NCBI GenBank assembly: GCA_044351685.1
Contig: JBILFK010000012.1
Span: 1 to 20,145, forward strand
DNA: 20,145 bases
DNA from: JALHRI01 sp044351685
Lineage (GTDB): Bacteria; Pseudomonadota; Alphaproteobacteria; Rickettsiales; UBA3002
Direction of reading: 5' to 3'
Below the pieces are notes generated by a model. It saw only the letters and a program-made list of their open reading frames with translations, ran no database searches and had not been told where the DNA came from. The translations under genes were made by a program, and so were the position numbers. The stretch's first letter is position 1. The number at the start of each line of letters is the position of its first letter. Of this stretch, positions 1 through 7,908 are shown piece after piece.

Positions 1-466
1 CTAAGCGCCAGCCACCCCAATGTGGTGGGCGCGTAATATTTTGGCCTTCAAAACGTGCGGTGATTTCTGCAATGCGCTGTTCCAGCGCATCACGGGATTC
101 CATGATTTCCGATTGCTTCGATGCCCAGGCGCCAATTTGTTTTTCGCGCACGCGGGTGGCAAAATATGCATCGGATTCTGCGGCCGATACCGCATGAATG
201 GTGCCTTCCACACGCACCTGTTTATCGAGAGGCATCCAGTAGAAACACAACGCCGCATGCGGCTGCGCGTGTATCTCGCGGCTTTTACGGCTTTCAAGGT
301 TGGTATAAAACACAAAGCCACGCGCATCCACTTCCTTCAACAACACAATGCGCGCGGAAGGCTTGCCCTTTGCACCCACGGTGGCAAGCGTCATGGCGGT
401 GGGTTCGCTGATGGCGGGGTGGGCTTTGGCTTCGCTGAGCCATTGCTGAAACTGCTGTATGGGCAT
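1..466 (-). CDS. pdxH: Pyridoxamine 5'-phosphate oxidase, C-terminus beyond the window
   Basis: FMN-dependent oxidase that converts pyridoxine or pyridoxamine 5'-phosphate to pyridoxal 5'-phosphate in the cytoplasm (vitamin B6 synthesis and salvage). The reading frame is open from the ATG at 466 to the window edge, giving 155 residues. Family motifs seen: AMTLATVGAKGKPSARIVLLK-like core (about residues 24-44), FYTNLESRK (53-61, FMN-binding region), QIGAWASKQS (110-119) and PPHWGGWRL at the edge, which matches the segment about 40 residues before the usual end. The start follows a clear AGGAG (complement of 473-477). The N-terminus is shorter than the E. coli enzyme by roughly 30 residues, mostly the variable leader. 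The gene is divergent from the ydbH operon. Open reading frames on the opposite strand here are shadows. Confidence 0.95.
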   Translation of the reverse strand, partial: MPIQQFQQWLSEAKAHPAISEPTAMTLATVGAKGKPSARIVLLKEVDARGFVFYTNLESRKSREIHAQPHAALCFYWMPLDKQVRVEGTIHAVSAAESDAYFATRVREKQIGAWASKQSEIMESRDALEQRIAEITARFEGQNITRPPHWGGWRL

Positions 467-563
467 AGAGAACTCCTATTGCATAGCGCCATATCACACC
501 CGCAACCACTGTAAAGCTGAGTTACGCATTGCTCTTTTACATAGGCGGGGCTAATGTGCACGC

Positions 564-1913
564 ATGCGTATCTTTCTTGGTATTTTGTTAGCGTTGGCGA
601 TGCTGTTTGGCATTGCCTCGTTCTTTCTGGTAGATATGTTGCAAGCGCAGATGCTTGCCTTTTTGCAGCAAAAAAATGTGCCCGTAACCTCGTTTACGGT
701 TTCACATATGACCCCCACCTCGGTCACGCTGCGCGATGTGAATCTGGGCGAGAATCATGCGCTTACCGCAAAAACCATTACCCTTGCCTATCGTGGTGGC
801 ACCAGCATGCAAACAGTAACCGTGAATATCCACGCCGAAGGGCTGAGCATGCGCGCTGCACAGCACCAGAAAGGCTGGCAACTTGGCGGTATCGAGCGCG
901 TGTGGAATGCCGCAGCAAAAAGCACCGATGCGAAGGCCACACAGGTTAGCGTGCAAGGTTCTGCGGATATCACTGTTTCTGCACAGAAGCAGCAAGTAAC
1001 GGGGGATATAACCATTTCGCAGCTTGAAGTGGTTGAAAAAGTCCGCACGATTCGCGCGCGCGATGTGGTGATTACACCGGACATTGATGGTGGCTTCGGC
1101 ACGTTGCGTATCAAAGGCGAGAACATAGAAATATTGCAGGCCGGAAAAATGCTGCTGGCACCCATGCGCCTTGAAGGCAAAGCCGTGCGCAAACAGGGCA
1201 GCGATAGCATTACCCATGCGGCTACGGTGAAGGGTGTGGAGGTGCCGCTTGAAGTAAACATGGCAGGCGAGCATGTGCTTTCTTCGGGTGCGGGCAAGGC
1301 CAGCATTCGCACCACAGAACTCGCCTTCAGCCCCGATGGACTGACGTTTGCCGCATTGTTGCCCGCGCTTGCCGAAGGGGTTGATACACCGCCTATGAAA
1401 CTGCAGGTGAGCGACGAGATATCCTATAAAAACAAAGAAACACCCCTGCATCGCGGCATGGTGAATGTGCTTTCGATGCCGGTGGGTTCGCTGATGGCAC
1501 AGGCCTTAGGCAAAGGCGCCACGATGGAAGGCACGTTAAAGGGAAGCGTGCCATTTGTGTTTCGCAGCGAAGAAGATTGGCAGTTGAAAAATGCTGCACT
1601 CGAAAATGATGGCCCCATGAAGCTCACATTGCTGCCGGTGCCAGAAGCGGTTGGCGGTTTTGTTTCCACCCTTTCGCAGATACTCGCGAAAAAAGATGCA
1701 ACCGCAGGCGCACTAAACGAAGTCAATGTTTCGCGTATGACGCTTGCGGCCAACAGCACCGATAACAAAGGCAATATGCTGCTGCAAGGCGCGGTGGAAG
1801 GGTTTAACCCACTGCTGAAGCGCCCCGTGAAATTACATTTGAATTTAACCACGAACTTACATGATTTGCTGCGCAGTATGGCATCTGTTACTGCAGAAAA
1901 GGTGATCCGATGA
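564..1913 (+). CDS. ydbH: YdbH-like AsmA-family inner-membrane protein, short form
   Basis: Likely one of the AsmA-like proteins that, with TamB and YhdP, move phospholipids from inner to outer membrane. The 449 residues start with an N-terminal membrane anchor (about residues 4-24), followed by beta-rich periplasmic sequence. The C-terminal part matches the conserved YdbH end: GTLKGSVPFVF (323-333), a 'DGPMKLTLLPVP' strand (349-360), and VEGFNPLLKRPVKLHLNLTT continuing to NLHDLLRS (411-438). Identification rests on this C-terminus plus the two downstream genes, which reproduce the ydbH-ynbE-ydbL order. E. coli YdbH is about 880 residues, so this copy is about half length, with the loss in the N-terminal and middle repeats. 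The TGA overlaps the ynbE ATG (ATGA), which suggests translational coupling. Upstream GTG/ATG codons at 554-558 are out of frame, so ATG 564 is the start. Confidence 0.8.
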   Translation: MRIFLGILLALAMLFGIASFFLVDMLQAQMLAFLQQKNVPVTSFTVSHMTPTSVTLRDVNLGENHALTAKTITLAYRGGTSMQTVTVNIHAEGLSMRAAQHQKGWQLGGIERVWNAAAKSTDAKATQVSVQGSADITVSAQKQQVTGDITISQLEVVEKVRTIRARDVVITPDIDGGFGTLRIKGENIEILQAGKMLLAPMRLEGKAVRKQGSDSITHAATVKGVEVPLEVNMAGEHVLSSGAGKASIRTTELAFSPDGLTFAALLPALAEGVDTPPMKLQVSDEISYKNKETPLHRGMVNVLSMPVGSLMAQALGKGATMEGTLKGSVPFVFRSEEDWQLKNAALENDGPMKLTLLPVPEAVGGFVSTLSQILAKKDATAGALNEVNVSRMTLAANSTDNKGNMLLQGAVEGFNPLLKRPVKLHLNLTTNLHDLLRSMASVTAEKVIR

Positions 1914-2092
1914 AACATTCATGGCTATTCGCATTATGCGTGCTTACCGCATGCAACCCCACTGTAAAGGTGGAGGCACCCGATAAACCGATCGAGATTA
2001 ATCTCAATGTGCGTATTTCGCATGAAATTCGCGTCAAGGTTGACCGCGAGCTGGAACAATCCGTCTTCGCCAAAGACTCACCGCTATTCTAG
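1910..2092 (+). CDS. ynbE: YnbE-like outer-membrane lipoprotein
   Basis: Sixty-residue lipoprotein. The signal sequence ends in the lipobox LTAC with the acylated cysteine at residue 15. The mature part carries the family core PIEINLNVRISHEIRVKVD (27-45). In E. coli, YnbE partners with YdbH to complete an intermembrane bridge for phospholipid transport, anchored in the outer membrane and stacking onto the C-terminal end of YdbH. Asp is not at position +2 after the Cys (it is Asn), consistent with outer-membrane sorting. The start overlaps the ydbH stop by 4 bp and is preceded by AAGGTGA (1899-1905). Size and order fit the family well. Confidence 0.87.
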   Translation: MKHSWLFALCVLTACNPTVKVEAPDKPIEINLNVRISHEIRVKVDRELEQSVFAKDSPLF

Positions 2093-2101
2093 GAGCTTCA
2101 C

Positions 2102-2419
2102 ATGAAACACTTTTTTATTACGCTATGCCTTATCTCACTCAGCATGCCTGCGTTTGCACTTTCGCTCGATGAAGCCAAAGCCAAGGGGCTGGTCGGTGAA
2201 CGCACCGATGGCTATCTGGGGTTGGTGCAACCAAACCCAGAAGCCGAAGCATTAGTGCGCGACATTAATCGCAAGCGCCGCGATGCCTACCGCGATATTG
2301 CTGTACAAACCAAACAGGAACAGACGATTGTAGAAAAACTGGCGGCACAAAAAGCCTACGGCCTTACTCCTTCCGGCCAGTTCTTGCAGGATGCTTCCGG
2401 CGGCTGGCAAAAGAAGTAA
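2102..2419 (+). CDS. ydbL: YdbL-like periplasmic protein (DUF1318)
   Basis: A 105-residue secreted protein with a signal peptide ending in PAFA (cleavage after about residue 19). The mature domain shows the family pattern: LDEAKAKGLVGERTDGYLG (22-40), NRKRRDAYRDIA (56-67), and a C-terminal GLTPSGQFLQ with a GGW ending. In E. coli, YdbL acts with YdbH and YnbE and is proposed to keep YnbE from over-assembling on YdbH. A strong AGGAG (2091-2095) lies 6 bases before the ATG. The TAA stop overlaps the next gene's ATG (TAATG at 2417-2421), so the methyltransferase gene is probably in the same transcript. Confidence 0.88.
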   Translation: MKHFFITLCLISLSMPAFALSLDEAKAKGLVGERTDGYLGLVQPNPEAEALVRDINRKRRDAYRDIAVQTKQEQTIVEKLAAQKAYGLTPSGQFLQDASGGWQKK

Positions 2420-3180
2420 TGCGGCCACAACCAGATATCATCACGTTGCGGCAATTTTATTCGTCGCCGCTTGGCAGGCTGGTGAAAGGCCGCCTGCGTG
2501 CCAATGTGCTGAAACATGTACAGCACGCCAAAGGCGAAGTGATGGTGGGGCTGGGCTATAGCATGCCATTGCTGCGTGCGGTCGAAGAAGCGCCCAACCC
2601 ACCGCGCACGCTGCTGGCGATGATGCCTGCGACTATGGGGGCAATGTATTGGCCGGTACACGGTGATAATCGCGGTGCACTTGTCGATGATACCGACTTA
2701 CCACTGCATGCGAATACCGTGCATTGGCTGGTGGTGCTGCATGCGCTGGAATTTTCGGAAGACCCTGCACGTCTGCTTGCGGAAGCTTGGCGCGTGCTGG
2801 TGCCTGGCGGCAGAATGCTGCTGTTTGTGCCGCATAAAAGCCGCTTCTGGCGCTGGTGGGGCGATTCGCCATTTCGCAGCGGTTTAGGGTATCGTAAAGG
2901 CGAGCTATTGGCGCAGTTACGCCATGCTGATTTTACTATTGCCGATTATTCGCGCGCGCTGGTGGCACCACCCCTTACGCACCCGTTGATGCTGCGCGTG
3001 TGGCGCGGGCTCGAGTGGCTTGGTAGCACGCTGCTTCCCGGGCTTGGTAGTGTGCACTGCGTTGAGGTCGAGAAACAGATTTATGCGGCCATTCGTCAAC
3101 CGGTGCATGTGGCAAAACGCAAACTCAGCGTTGCCAACATTCCGGTTACGGCCGCGCCAAGTTCGCGAACAAAAAGTTAG
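2419..3180 (+). CDS. Class I SAM-dependent methyltransferase-like protein
   Basis: A 253-residue protein with a methyltransferase-type Rossmann domain. A degenerate motif I (VMVGLGYS, residues 41-48) stands where an E/DxGxGxG loop is expected, with no acidic residue at its start. A motif IV region (LPLHANTVHWLVVLHALEF, 94-112) is followed by an AWRVLVPGGRMLLFVP strand (123-138), typical of the methyltransferase 11 family. Similar proteins occur in many alphaproteobacteria, often near glyoxalase II genes; the substrate is unknown to me. The C-terminal 35 residues are basic and look disordered. The gene is joined to ydbL by a 1-bp overlap and its stop overlaps the convergent redoxin gene by 4 bp (3177-3180). 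Whether it binds SAM is uncertain given the weak motif I. Confidence 0.75.
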   Translation: MRPQPDIITLRQFYSSPLGRLVKGRLRANVLKHVQHAKGEVMVGLGYSMPLLRAVEEAPNPPRTLLAMMPATMGAMYWPVHGDNRGALVDDTDLPLHANTVHWLVVLHALEFSEDPARLLAEAWRVLVPGGRMLLFVPHKSRFWRWWGDSPFRSGLGYRKGELLAQLRHADFTIADYSRALVAPPLTHPLMLRVWRGLEWLGSTLLPGLGSVHCVEVEKQIYAAIRQPVHVAKRKLSVANIPVTAAPSSRTKS

Positions 3181-3782
3181 TATTTGACGCTGCACCCATA
3201 CGGCTGTGTTACCGAAAGGCTAACAGCTTTGCCTGCTTTGATTTCCGCAAGTGCCTGCATGACATAGTTGGTGGCGCCTGCAATATCGGCTGGGTCGGCG
3301 CTTGAAATACTATCGATCGCGCCTTGATACACTAGCGTTCCCGAGGGGTTGATCACGAACATATGTGGGGTGGTTTTGGCCGCATAGAGTTTACCAATCT
3401 TGCCATCGGTATCGCGAATAAAGTAACTGGGCGATGATTTTTTATCGGCGATTTCTGCCTTCACTGCAGCATCATCGGCGAGGAAACCTTCGTTGCCTTC
3501 GGCACCTGAATTGATGCTAATCCACACCACACCATCACGTGTTGCAGCCTGTTGCAATTTTTGCATGTTGCCAATGCCGTAATGCTTTTTCACGAAGGGG
3601 CACAGCGCATTCGTCCATTCCAACACTACGGTTTTTCCTTTGAACTGGCTGAGCGTGATGGGTTTGCCGCTGATGCTATCGGTAGCGGTAAAATCGGGTG
3701 CAGCCTGCGCGGAGAGCACCGCCGCTTGGGCAGAAGCAGTAAACAATAATGCAGCAAAAAATCCAAAAACACGTGCCGTCAT
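3177..3782 (-). CDS. Exported redoxin (thioredoxin/peroxiredoxin-fold) protein
   Basis: A 201-residue protein with a signal peptide (MTARVFGFFAALLF, cleavage after ASAQA at about residue 20) and a thioredoxin-like fold of the AhpC/TSA-redoxin type. The active site is WTNALCPFVKKHY (56-68) with one cysteine (Cys61) and no CxxC. A cis-proline region TTPH lies at 137-140. A second cysteine is in the C-terminal PYGCSVKY (Cys197), a tail I recall as conserved in this family and a candidate resolving cysteine. The role is probably thiol-dependent reduction in the periplasm, possibly of peroxides. It lies 66 bp downstream of the DsbD/ScsB-like gene on the same strand, a plausible electron donor. The start has TGGAG (complement of 3788-3792) five bases upstream. 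Confidence 0.83.
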   Translation of the reverse strand: MTARVFGFFAALLFTASAQAAVLSAQAAPDFTATDSISGKPITLSQFKGKTVVLEWTNALCPFVKKHYGIGNMQKLQQAATRDGVVWISINSGAEGNEGFLADDAAVKAEIADKKSSPSYFIRDTDGKIGKLYAAKTTPHMFVINPSGTLVYQGAIDSISSADPADIAGATNYVMQALAEIKAGKAVSLSVTQPYGCSVKY

Positions 3783-3848
3783 ACATACTCCATTAATTCT
3801 AGAATTTCATAAGCGCACAGCTTACAGAATGCTGCAAGTGACGATTGG

Positions 3849-5894
3849 TTAATGGTCTGTCAACGCGCCACGAACAATCTCTGGTGTCAGAATTTGTGGT
3901 AACAATACGCCTTCCTTACCGGGGGCATAATACACATAGAGTGGCACACCGTTACGGCCAAAACTGGCAAGATATTCGGTGATAGCGCTATCGCGCATGG
4001 TCCAATCGGCGACCATCAGGGTGATAGATTTTTCTTTGAACAGCGCGACCACCGAAGCATCGTTGAGCGCGACGCGCTCGTTCACCTTGCAGGTAATGCA
4101 CCATGCGGCCGTGGCATCAACAAATACCGGGGTATTTTCAGCGCGCAATGCTGCAAGCTTTTCAGCGCTATAGGCAACGCTTGTAATATCGCCGCGCATG
4201 GTGGTGGCGTGCGGCTGCATGCTCACGGGGGGTTGCAACGCTATCAGCCCAACAAAGGCGGCGAGGGTAGCGAGCACCCAAAGGTTGCGCAGGCGCGTAG
4301 CGCCACGGTAAAGCCATAAAAAGAAACTGATGGCCAGCATGCCAAACAAAGTAACGGCAAGGCCATGCGCCTGATTCAACTGCACCTGTACCCACAGCAG
4401 CCAGATGGCGGTGGCCAGCATGGGAAATGCCAGTAATTGTTTGAATGTAAGCATCCATGCGCCGGGCTTCGGCAACAGCCTGCGGGCGGCAGGCACCGCG
4501 CTTATCAGCAGAAACGGTAATGCCAAGCCAAACCCCAGCGCTGCAAAAACCGCGAGTGCCAGCACGGGTGGTTGTGTGGCGGCAAAGCCCAACGCAGGCG
4601 CCATGAAGGGTGCAGTACAGGGTGTGGCCAATGCTACCGCCAACGCACCGGTGAGGAAACTGCCTGTGAGCGAATCATGGTGATGGTTGCCACCCACATT
4701 GGCGAATAACACCGGCCATTCAAACATGCCGAATAAATTCAGCGCTACCAGCAGCATGAGTGCCGCAAGTGCGGCCAATACTTCCGGTGTTTGCAGCTGG
4801 AAACCCCAACCAATCGCGCTTCCGGCGTGGGTGAGGGCGATCATGATACCTGCAATCGCCAGAAAACTAAGTATCACACCGGCAGTGTAGGAAACGCCTT
4901 GCAGCAATGCTTCGCGCCGGCTGGCTTCGGCTTTTTTAGCGAGTGCTAACGCTTTCAGCGACAGCACTGGCAGCACGCACGGCATAAGGTTCAAAATAAG
5001 CCCGCCAAGCAAGGCAAACAGAATGGCGTTAACAAAACCCATCGAAGAAGTGGTATTGCTTGGTGCGGGTTTAGGTTCAGGCAATGCGCCACTTAGCGAA
5101 GCATCGTAACGCGCAGTGATGGCATACGAAGTGTCGCGTTCTCCTTCAGCATCCAGCAGCACCAGCACGCCCTTATACTCCGGTGAGGCATTAAAGGTGC
5201 CGTGTTGCATACGAATCACCAGCGCGTCTTCTTCCTGCGAAGTAATTTGCTCGCCGGAATTCTGAATAATCCCATCATCCAGCGGGAACCAAATGGCATC
5301 GCGTGCGTTTGCAATATCGGGCTGCGTGTTCGGGATGCTGAGCGTGACATGATCGGCGCTGATAATATAACGCGCAGCCACATCGCTTACGCTAGGCACC
5401 TTTGCTAACGCTTCGGCAACGGCTTGGCCATCGGCAGCATTGCGGGTGGGCAAGGCGAGTTCCAGCTCGGCAGATTCAGGAATGCAGATATCTTTGCACA
5501 CCAGCCATTCAGCTTTGGCTTTTAGCGTTGCGCTTCCAAGATTCTCAGTGGCGGTAATGGTAACTGGCAATACCACTTTATCGCTGTAGCCATAATTCAC
5601 CAGCGTATCATAGGGCAAGCGCTCGGGCGCGGGCCACGCAATGTCGCTGGCGCTTACGCCTTCGGGAAGTTGCCAGCGAATGCTGGTGGCCATGCCGGAA
5701 TCGCCCGGGTTCTGCCAATAGACATGCCAGTGTTTTTCAATTGTCAGCTCAAGGCCAACATGAAACGGCTTTCCCGCTTCGATGTTCGCCACATCGCCAA
5801 TTAAGCGCGCCTGAACTTTGGGTGCTTCTTGTGCATGTGCTGCGCCAGCAAGCATTAGCATGGCTAGCAGTGTGCTGAAAAAACGATACATCAT
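3849..5894 (-). CDS. dsbD: DsbD/ScsB-family transmembrane thiol-disulfide electron transporter
   Basis: Moves electrons from cytoplasmic thioredoxin across the inner membrane to periplasmic thiol proteins. The 681-residue protein has a signal peptide (cleavage after AHA, residue 21), then a periplasmic N-terminal domain with WHVYWQNPGDSG (56-67) and the redox pair VCKDICIPE (Cys133, Cys137). Next comes a membrane domain of about eight helices (about 285-555) with LMPCVLPVLS (Cys306) and ATPCTAPFMAPALG (Cys426), the paired membrane cysteines. The C-terminal thioredoxin domain has AAWCITC (Cys599, Cys602). All six redox cysteines are present. The N-terminal domain resembles ScsB more than classical E. 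coli DsbD. It starts 4 bp after the FMN reductase stop; two adjacent ATGs (5894 and 5891) are possible starts. Confidence 0.92.
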   Translation of the reverse strand: MMYRFFSTLLAMLMLAGAAHAQEAPKVQARLIGDVANIEAGKPFHVGLELTIEKHWHVYWQNPGDSGMATSIRWQLPEGVSASDIAWPAPERLPYDTLVNYGYSDKVVLPVTITATENLGSATLKAKAEWLVCKDICIPESAELELALPTRNAADGQAVAEALAKVPSVSDVAARYIISADHVTLSIPNTQPDIANARDAIWFPLDDGIIQNSGEQITSQEEDALVIRMQHGTFNASPEYKGVLVLLDAEGERDTSYAITARYDASLSGALPEPKPAPSNTTSSMGFVNAILFALLGGLILNLMPCVLPVLSLKALALAKKAEASRREALLQGVSYTAGVILSFLAIAGIMIALTHAGSAIGWGFQLQTPEVLAALAALMLLVALNLFGMFEWPVLFANVGGNHHHDSLTGSFLTGALAVALATPCTAPFMAPALGFAATQPPVLALAVFAALGFGLALPFLLISAVPAARRLLPKPGAWMLTFKQLLAFPMLATAIWLLWVQVQLNQAHGLAVTLFGMLAISFFLWLYRGATRLRNLWVLATLAAFVGLIALQPPVSMQPHATTMRGDITSVAYSAEKLAALRAENTPVFVDATAAWCITCKVNERVALNDASVVALFKEKSITLMVADWTMRDSAITEYLASFGRNGVPLYVYYAPGKEGVLLPQILTPEIVRGALTDH

Positions 5895-5898
5895 AATG

Positions 5899-6471
5899 CT
5901 ATGTACGTGTGGTTGCTGTAGAAGTTACAAGTGCAGCGGTTTTTACTACAAAATCGCTGACCACCTGAACCATAAATTCCTGTTCTTTGGCTTCGGTAAG
6001 GCCGCCTTCGGTAATGGTTTCATGCGAGCGGCCAATGCCAATACAATGTGGGTACACCCACACACCCAAATGCTCGAGCGGCACACGCAGTTGCAGCAAG
6101 CCGGTAATGCCGCCGCGCACTGAAGGTGTGGCGCATAACAGCAGCGCGGTTTTACCTTTAAGCGGCAGTGAGGCATCGACCGATACCCAGTCGATCAGGT
6201 TTTTGAACGCACCCGGGATCGACCAGTTATATTCTGGCACCGCCAATATCATGCCATCGCACGCATGCAGGGCGCTCGAAAACGCCTGCACACCTGCGGG
6301 TAATGGTTCTACAGGCTTATCATCGCGCAGGGCGGGGCAATCGGTATCGCGGTAATCGAGCGCGGTAATTTCAGCGCCGCTAGCTTGCGCGATATTAGCG
6401 GCAAGGGTGAGTAGTTTTTTGTTCGTTGATTCGGTGCGGAACGAAGCCGCCATGCATAAAAGTTTGGTCAT
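5899..6471 (-). CDS. NAD(P)H-dependent FMN reductase
   Basis: A 190-residue flavodoxin-fold protein of the NADPH-dependent FMN reductase family. The phosphate-binding loop is ASFRTESTNKKL (9-20) and the signature is VPEYNWSIPGAFKNLIDW (78-95), which is near-invariant in this family. A TPSVRGG segment (115-121) fits the flavin/NADPH site. Relatives include quinone, azo and chromate reductases; the true substrate cannot be read from sequence. The protein is soluble with no signal peptide. Its ATG overlaps the rdgB stop by 4 bp (6468-6471) and dsbD follows 4 bp later, so it sits inside the rph-rdgB-dsbD run. Confidence 0.9.
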   Translation of the reverse strand: MTKLLCMAASFRTESTNKKLLTLAANIAQASGAEITALDYRDTDCPALRDDKPVEPLPAGVQAFSSALHACDGMILAVPEYNWSIPGAFKNLIDWVSVDASLPLKGKTALLLCATPSVRGGITGLLQLRVPLEHLGVWVYPHCIGIGRSHETITEGGLTEAKEQEFMVQVVSDFVVKTAALVTSTATTRT

Positions 6472-7097
6472 GATGCAGACTTTCTAAGGAGTGGCGTAAG
6501 CGCAGTGACAAGCTGTGCAAAGGCGCGTGCGCGGTGGCTGGTGGATTCTTTGTGTTTCGGGTCGATTTCGCCATACGTGTCACGTGACCCGGCAGGGATA
6601 AATATCGGGTCGTAGCCGAAGCCTTTTTCGCCGCGCGGCGGGAAGGTAAGTGTGCCATCTACACGGCCTTCCACCTCAAGCAATGCACCATCTGGCCAGG
6701 CCAGTGCGAGCGCGCAGTGGAAGCTTGCTGGTTGGCCTTCGGCAATCAACCCTTGTTTTTCGATTTCTTCTTTCACGCGCTGCATGGCGGCATAAAAATC
6801 TTTGTTCGCACCTGCCCAGCGTGCCGAATAAATGCCGGGTGCGCCACCGAGCGCTGCTACGCTTAATCCGGAATCATCGGCAAGCGCCGGGTGCCCCGTG
6901 GCACGCGCCGAATGATGTGCCTTGAGTGCAGCATTGGCGGCGTAGCTGTCGCCGGTTTCTTCCGGCTCATCGACACCAAACTGTGCAGCGGTGATGATGT
7001 TTAACCCTAGTGGCGCCAGTAACACCGTAAGTTCGCGCAATTTACCAGCATTATGGCTGGCAAGCACAAGCGGTGAATTGAGGGCTGGGTAAGACAT
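6468..7097 (-). CDS. rdgB: XTP/dITP diphosphatase (RdgB/HAM1)
   Basis: Hydrolyses non-canonical purine triphosphates (XTP, dITP) to monophosphates and so cleans the nucleotide pool. The 209 residues show the substrate loop ASHNAGKLREL (13-23), EETGDSYAANAALKA (46-60), the catalytic ADDSGL (73-78), GIYSARWAG (88-96), GFGYDPIF (159-166) and SHRARA (187-192). The length is slightly above the usual ~200. The ATG overlaps the rph stop by one base (TGATG), a common alphaproteobacterial pairing of rph and rdgB. Confidence 0.96.
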   Translation of the reverse strand: MSYPALNSPLVLASHNAGKLRELTVLLAPLGLNIITAAQFGVDEPEETGDSYAANAALKAHHSARATGHPALADDSGLSVAALGGAPGIYSARWAGANKDFYAAMQRVKEEIEKQGLIAEGQPASFHCALALAWPDGALLEVEGRVDGTLTFPPRGEKGFGYDPIFIPAGSRDTYGEIDPKHKESTSHRARAFAQLVTALTPLLRKSAS

Positions 7098-7819
7098 CAG
7101 GCAATTCCAAGCACATTCTTCTGTAAGGCAATCAGTTCGGCAATGCCGGTTTTTGCATGCGCCAGCATGGCAAACATCGCGGTTTCATCGAAGGTATTTT
7201 CTTCGCCCGACATTTGCACTTCAATCATGTGGCCGTTTTCGGCCATCACGAAATTCGCATCGACTTCGGCGCCGCTATCTTCCTCATAATCCAAATCAAG
7301 CCGCGCTTCGCCCTTCACAATGCCACACGAAACTGCCGCAACGGGCTGCAACATGGGATTGGTTTTAATGGTTTGCTTACGCTGCAAAGTGGCAATAGCA
7401 CGGTAAAGTGCAACATAGCCGCCGGTAATAGAAGCAGTGCGGGTGCCGCCATCGGCCTCTAGCACATCGCAATCAATTACAATCTGGCGTTCGCCAAGCA
7501 ATGCTAAATCGATCGAGGCGCGCAGCGCGCGGCCAATTAGGCGCTGAATTTCCTGCGTGCGGCCCGATTGCTTGCCTTTGGCAGCCTCGCGCTGGTTGCG
7601 GCTGTGGGTAGCGCGCGGCAGCATGCCATATTCCGCCGTTACCCAACCACGGCCAGTATTGCGCAGAAAGGGCGGTACAAAATCTTCGACACTGGCGGTG
7701 CATAACACTTTGGTATGGCCAAACTGTACCAGGCACGAGCCTTCGGCGTAACGTGCATAATCGGGGGTGAGGGTAACGGGGCGTAGTGCGGCGGCGGTGC
7801 GTTGAAAAGAACGTGGCAT
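7097..7819 (-). CDS. rph: Ribonuclease PH
   Basis: Phosphorolytic 3'-to-5' exoribonuclease that trims tRNA 3' ends and takes part in rRNA turnover. The 240 residues match the family length. Motifs: RYAEGSCLVQFGHTKVLCTA (23-42), TAEYGMLPRATHSR (61-74), QSGRTQEIQRLIGRALR (84-100) and DCDVLEADGGTRTASITGG (116-134), which carry the phosphate- and RNA-binding arginines and the acidic catalytic residues. The frame stays open upstream to 8062, but those 81 codons lie antisense to grpE and have no RNase PH similarity. I chose ATG 7819 because AGGAG (complement of 7825-7829) lies five bases upstream and MPRSFQRT is a normal N-terminus. It is first in the run rph > rdgB > FMN reductase > dsbD. Confidence 0.96.
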   Translation of the reverse strand: MPRSFQRTAAALRPVTLTPDYARYAEGSCLVQFGHTKVLCTASVEDFVPPFLRNTGRGWVTAEYGMLPRATHSRNQREAAKGKQSGRTQEIQRLIGRALRASIDLALLGERQIVIDCDVLEADGGTRTASITGGYVALYRAIATLQRKQTIKTNPMLQPVAAVSCGIVKGEARLDLDYEEDSGAEVDANFVMAENGHMIEVQMSGEENTFDETAMFAMLAHAKTGIAELIALQKNVLGIA

Positions 7820-7878
7820 GTTATCTCCTGTTAGGGTAAGCATGTACTGCATTTGATGTGGCTCGCAACTGAATTCCT

Positions 7879-7908
7879 CTTGAAAAACGCGTACGCCGTG
7901 CCACATAT
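7879..7908 (+). promoter_or_regulatory. Candidate sigma-32 (heat-shock) promoter for grpE
   Basis: CTTGAAA (7879-7885), a 15-base spacer, then CCACATAT (7901-7908). This is one mismatch from the classical RpoH pattern CTTGAAA-N(13-15)-CCCCATAT. The predicted start falls near 7914-7916, leaving a short leader that still contains the GGAG ribosome site (7918-7921) 7 bases before the grpE ATG. No CIRCE repeat is visible in the gap. The match is seen directly; activity is inferred. Confidence 0.55.

Noticed and set aside
20..514. 164-codon open frame on the plus strand
   Set aside because: It is antisense to pdxH, which is clearly the real gene from its motifs and ribosome site.
702..1451. 249-codon open frame on the minus strand within ydbH
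   Set aside because: It is rich in His, Cys and Arg with no domain; a shadow of ydbH.
3807..3848. Possible terminator after dsbD
   Set aside because: Only a 4-bp stem (CAGC/GCTG) and no T-run on the minus strand.
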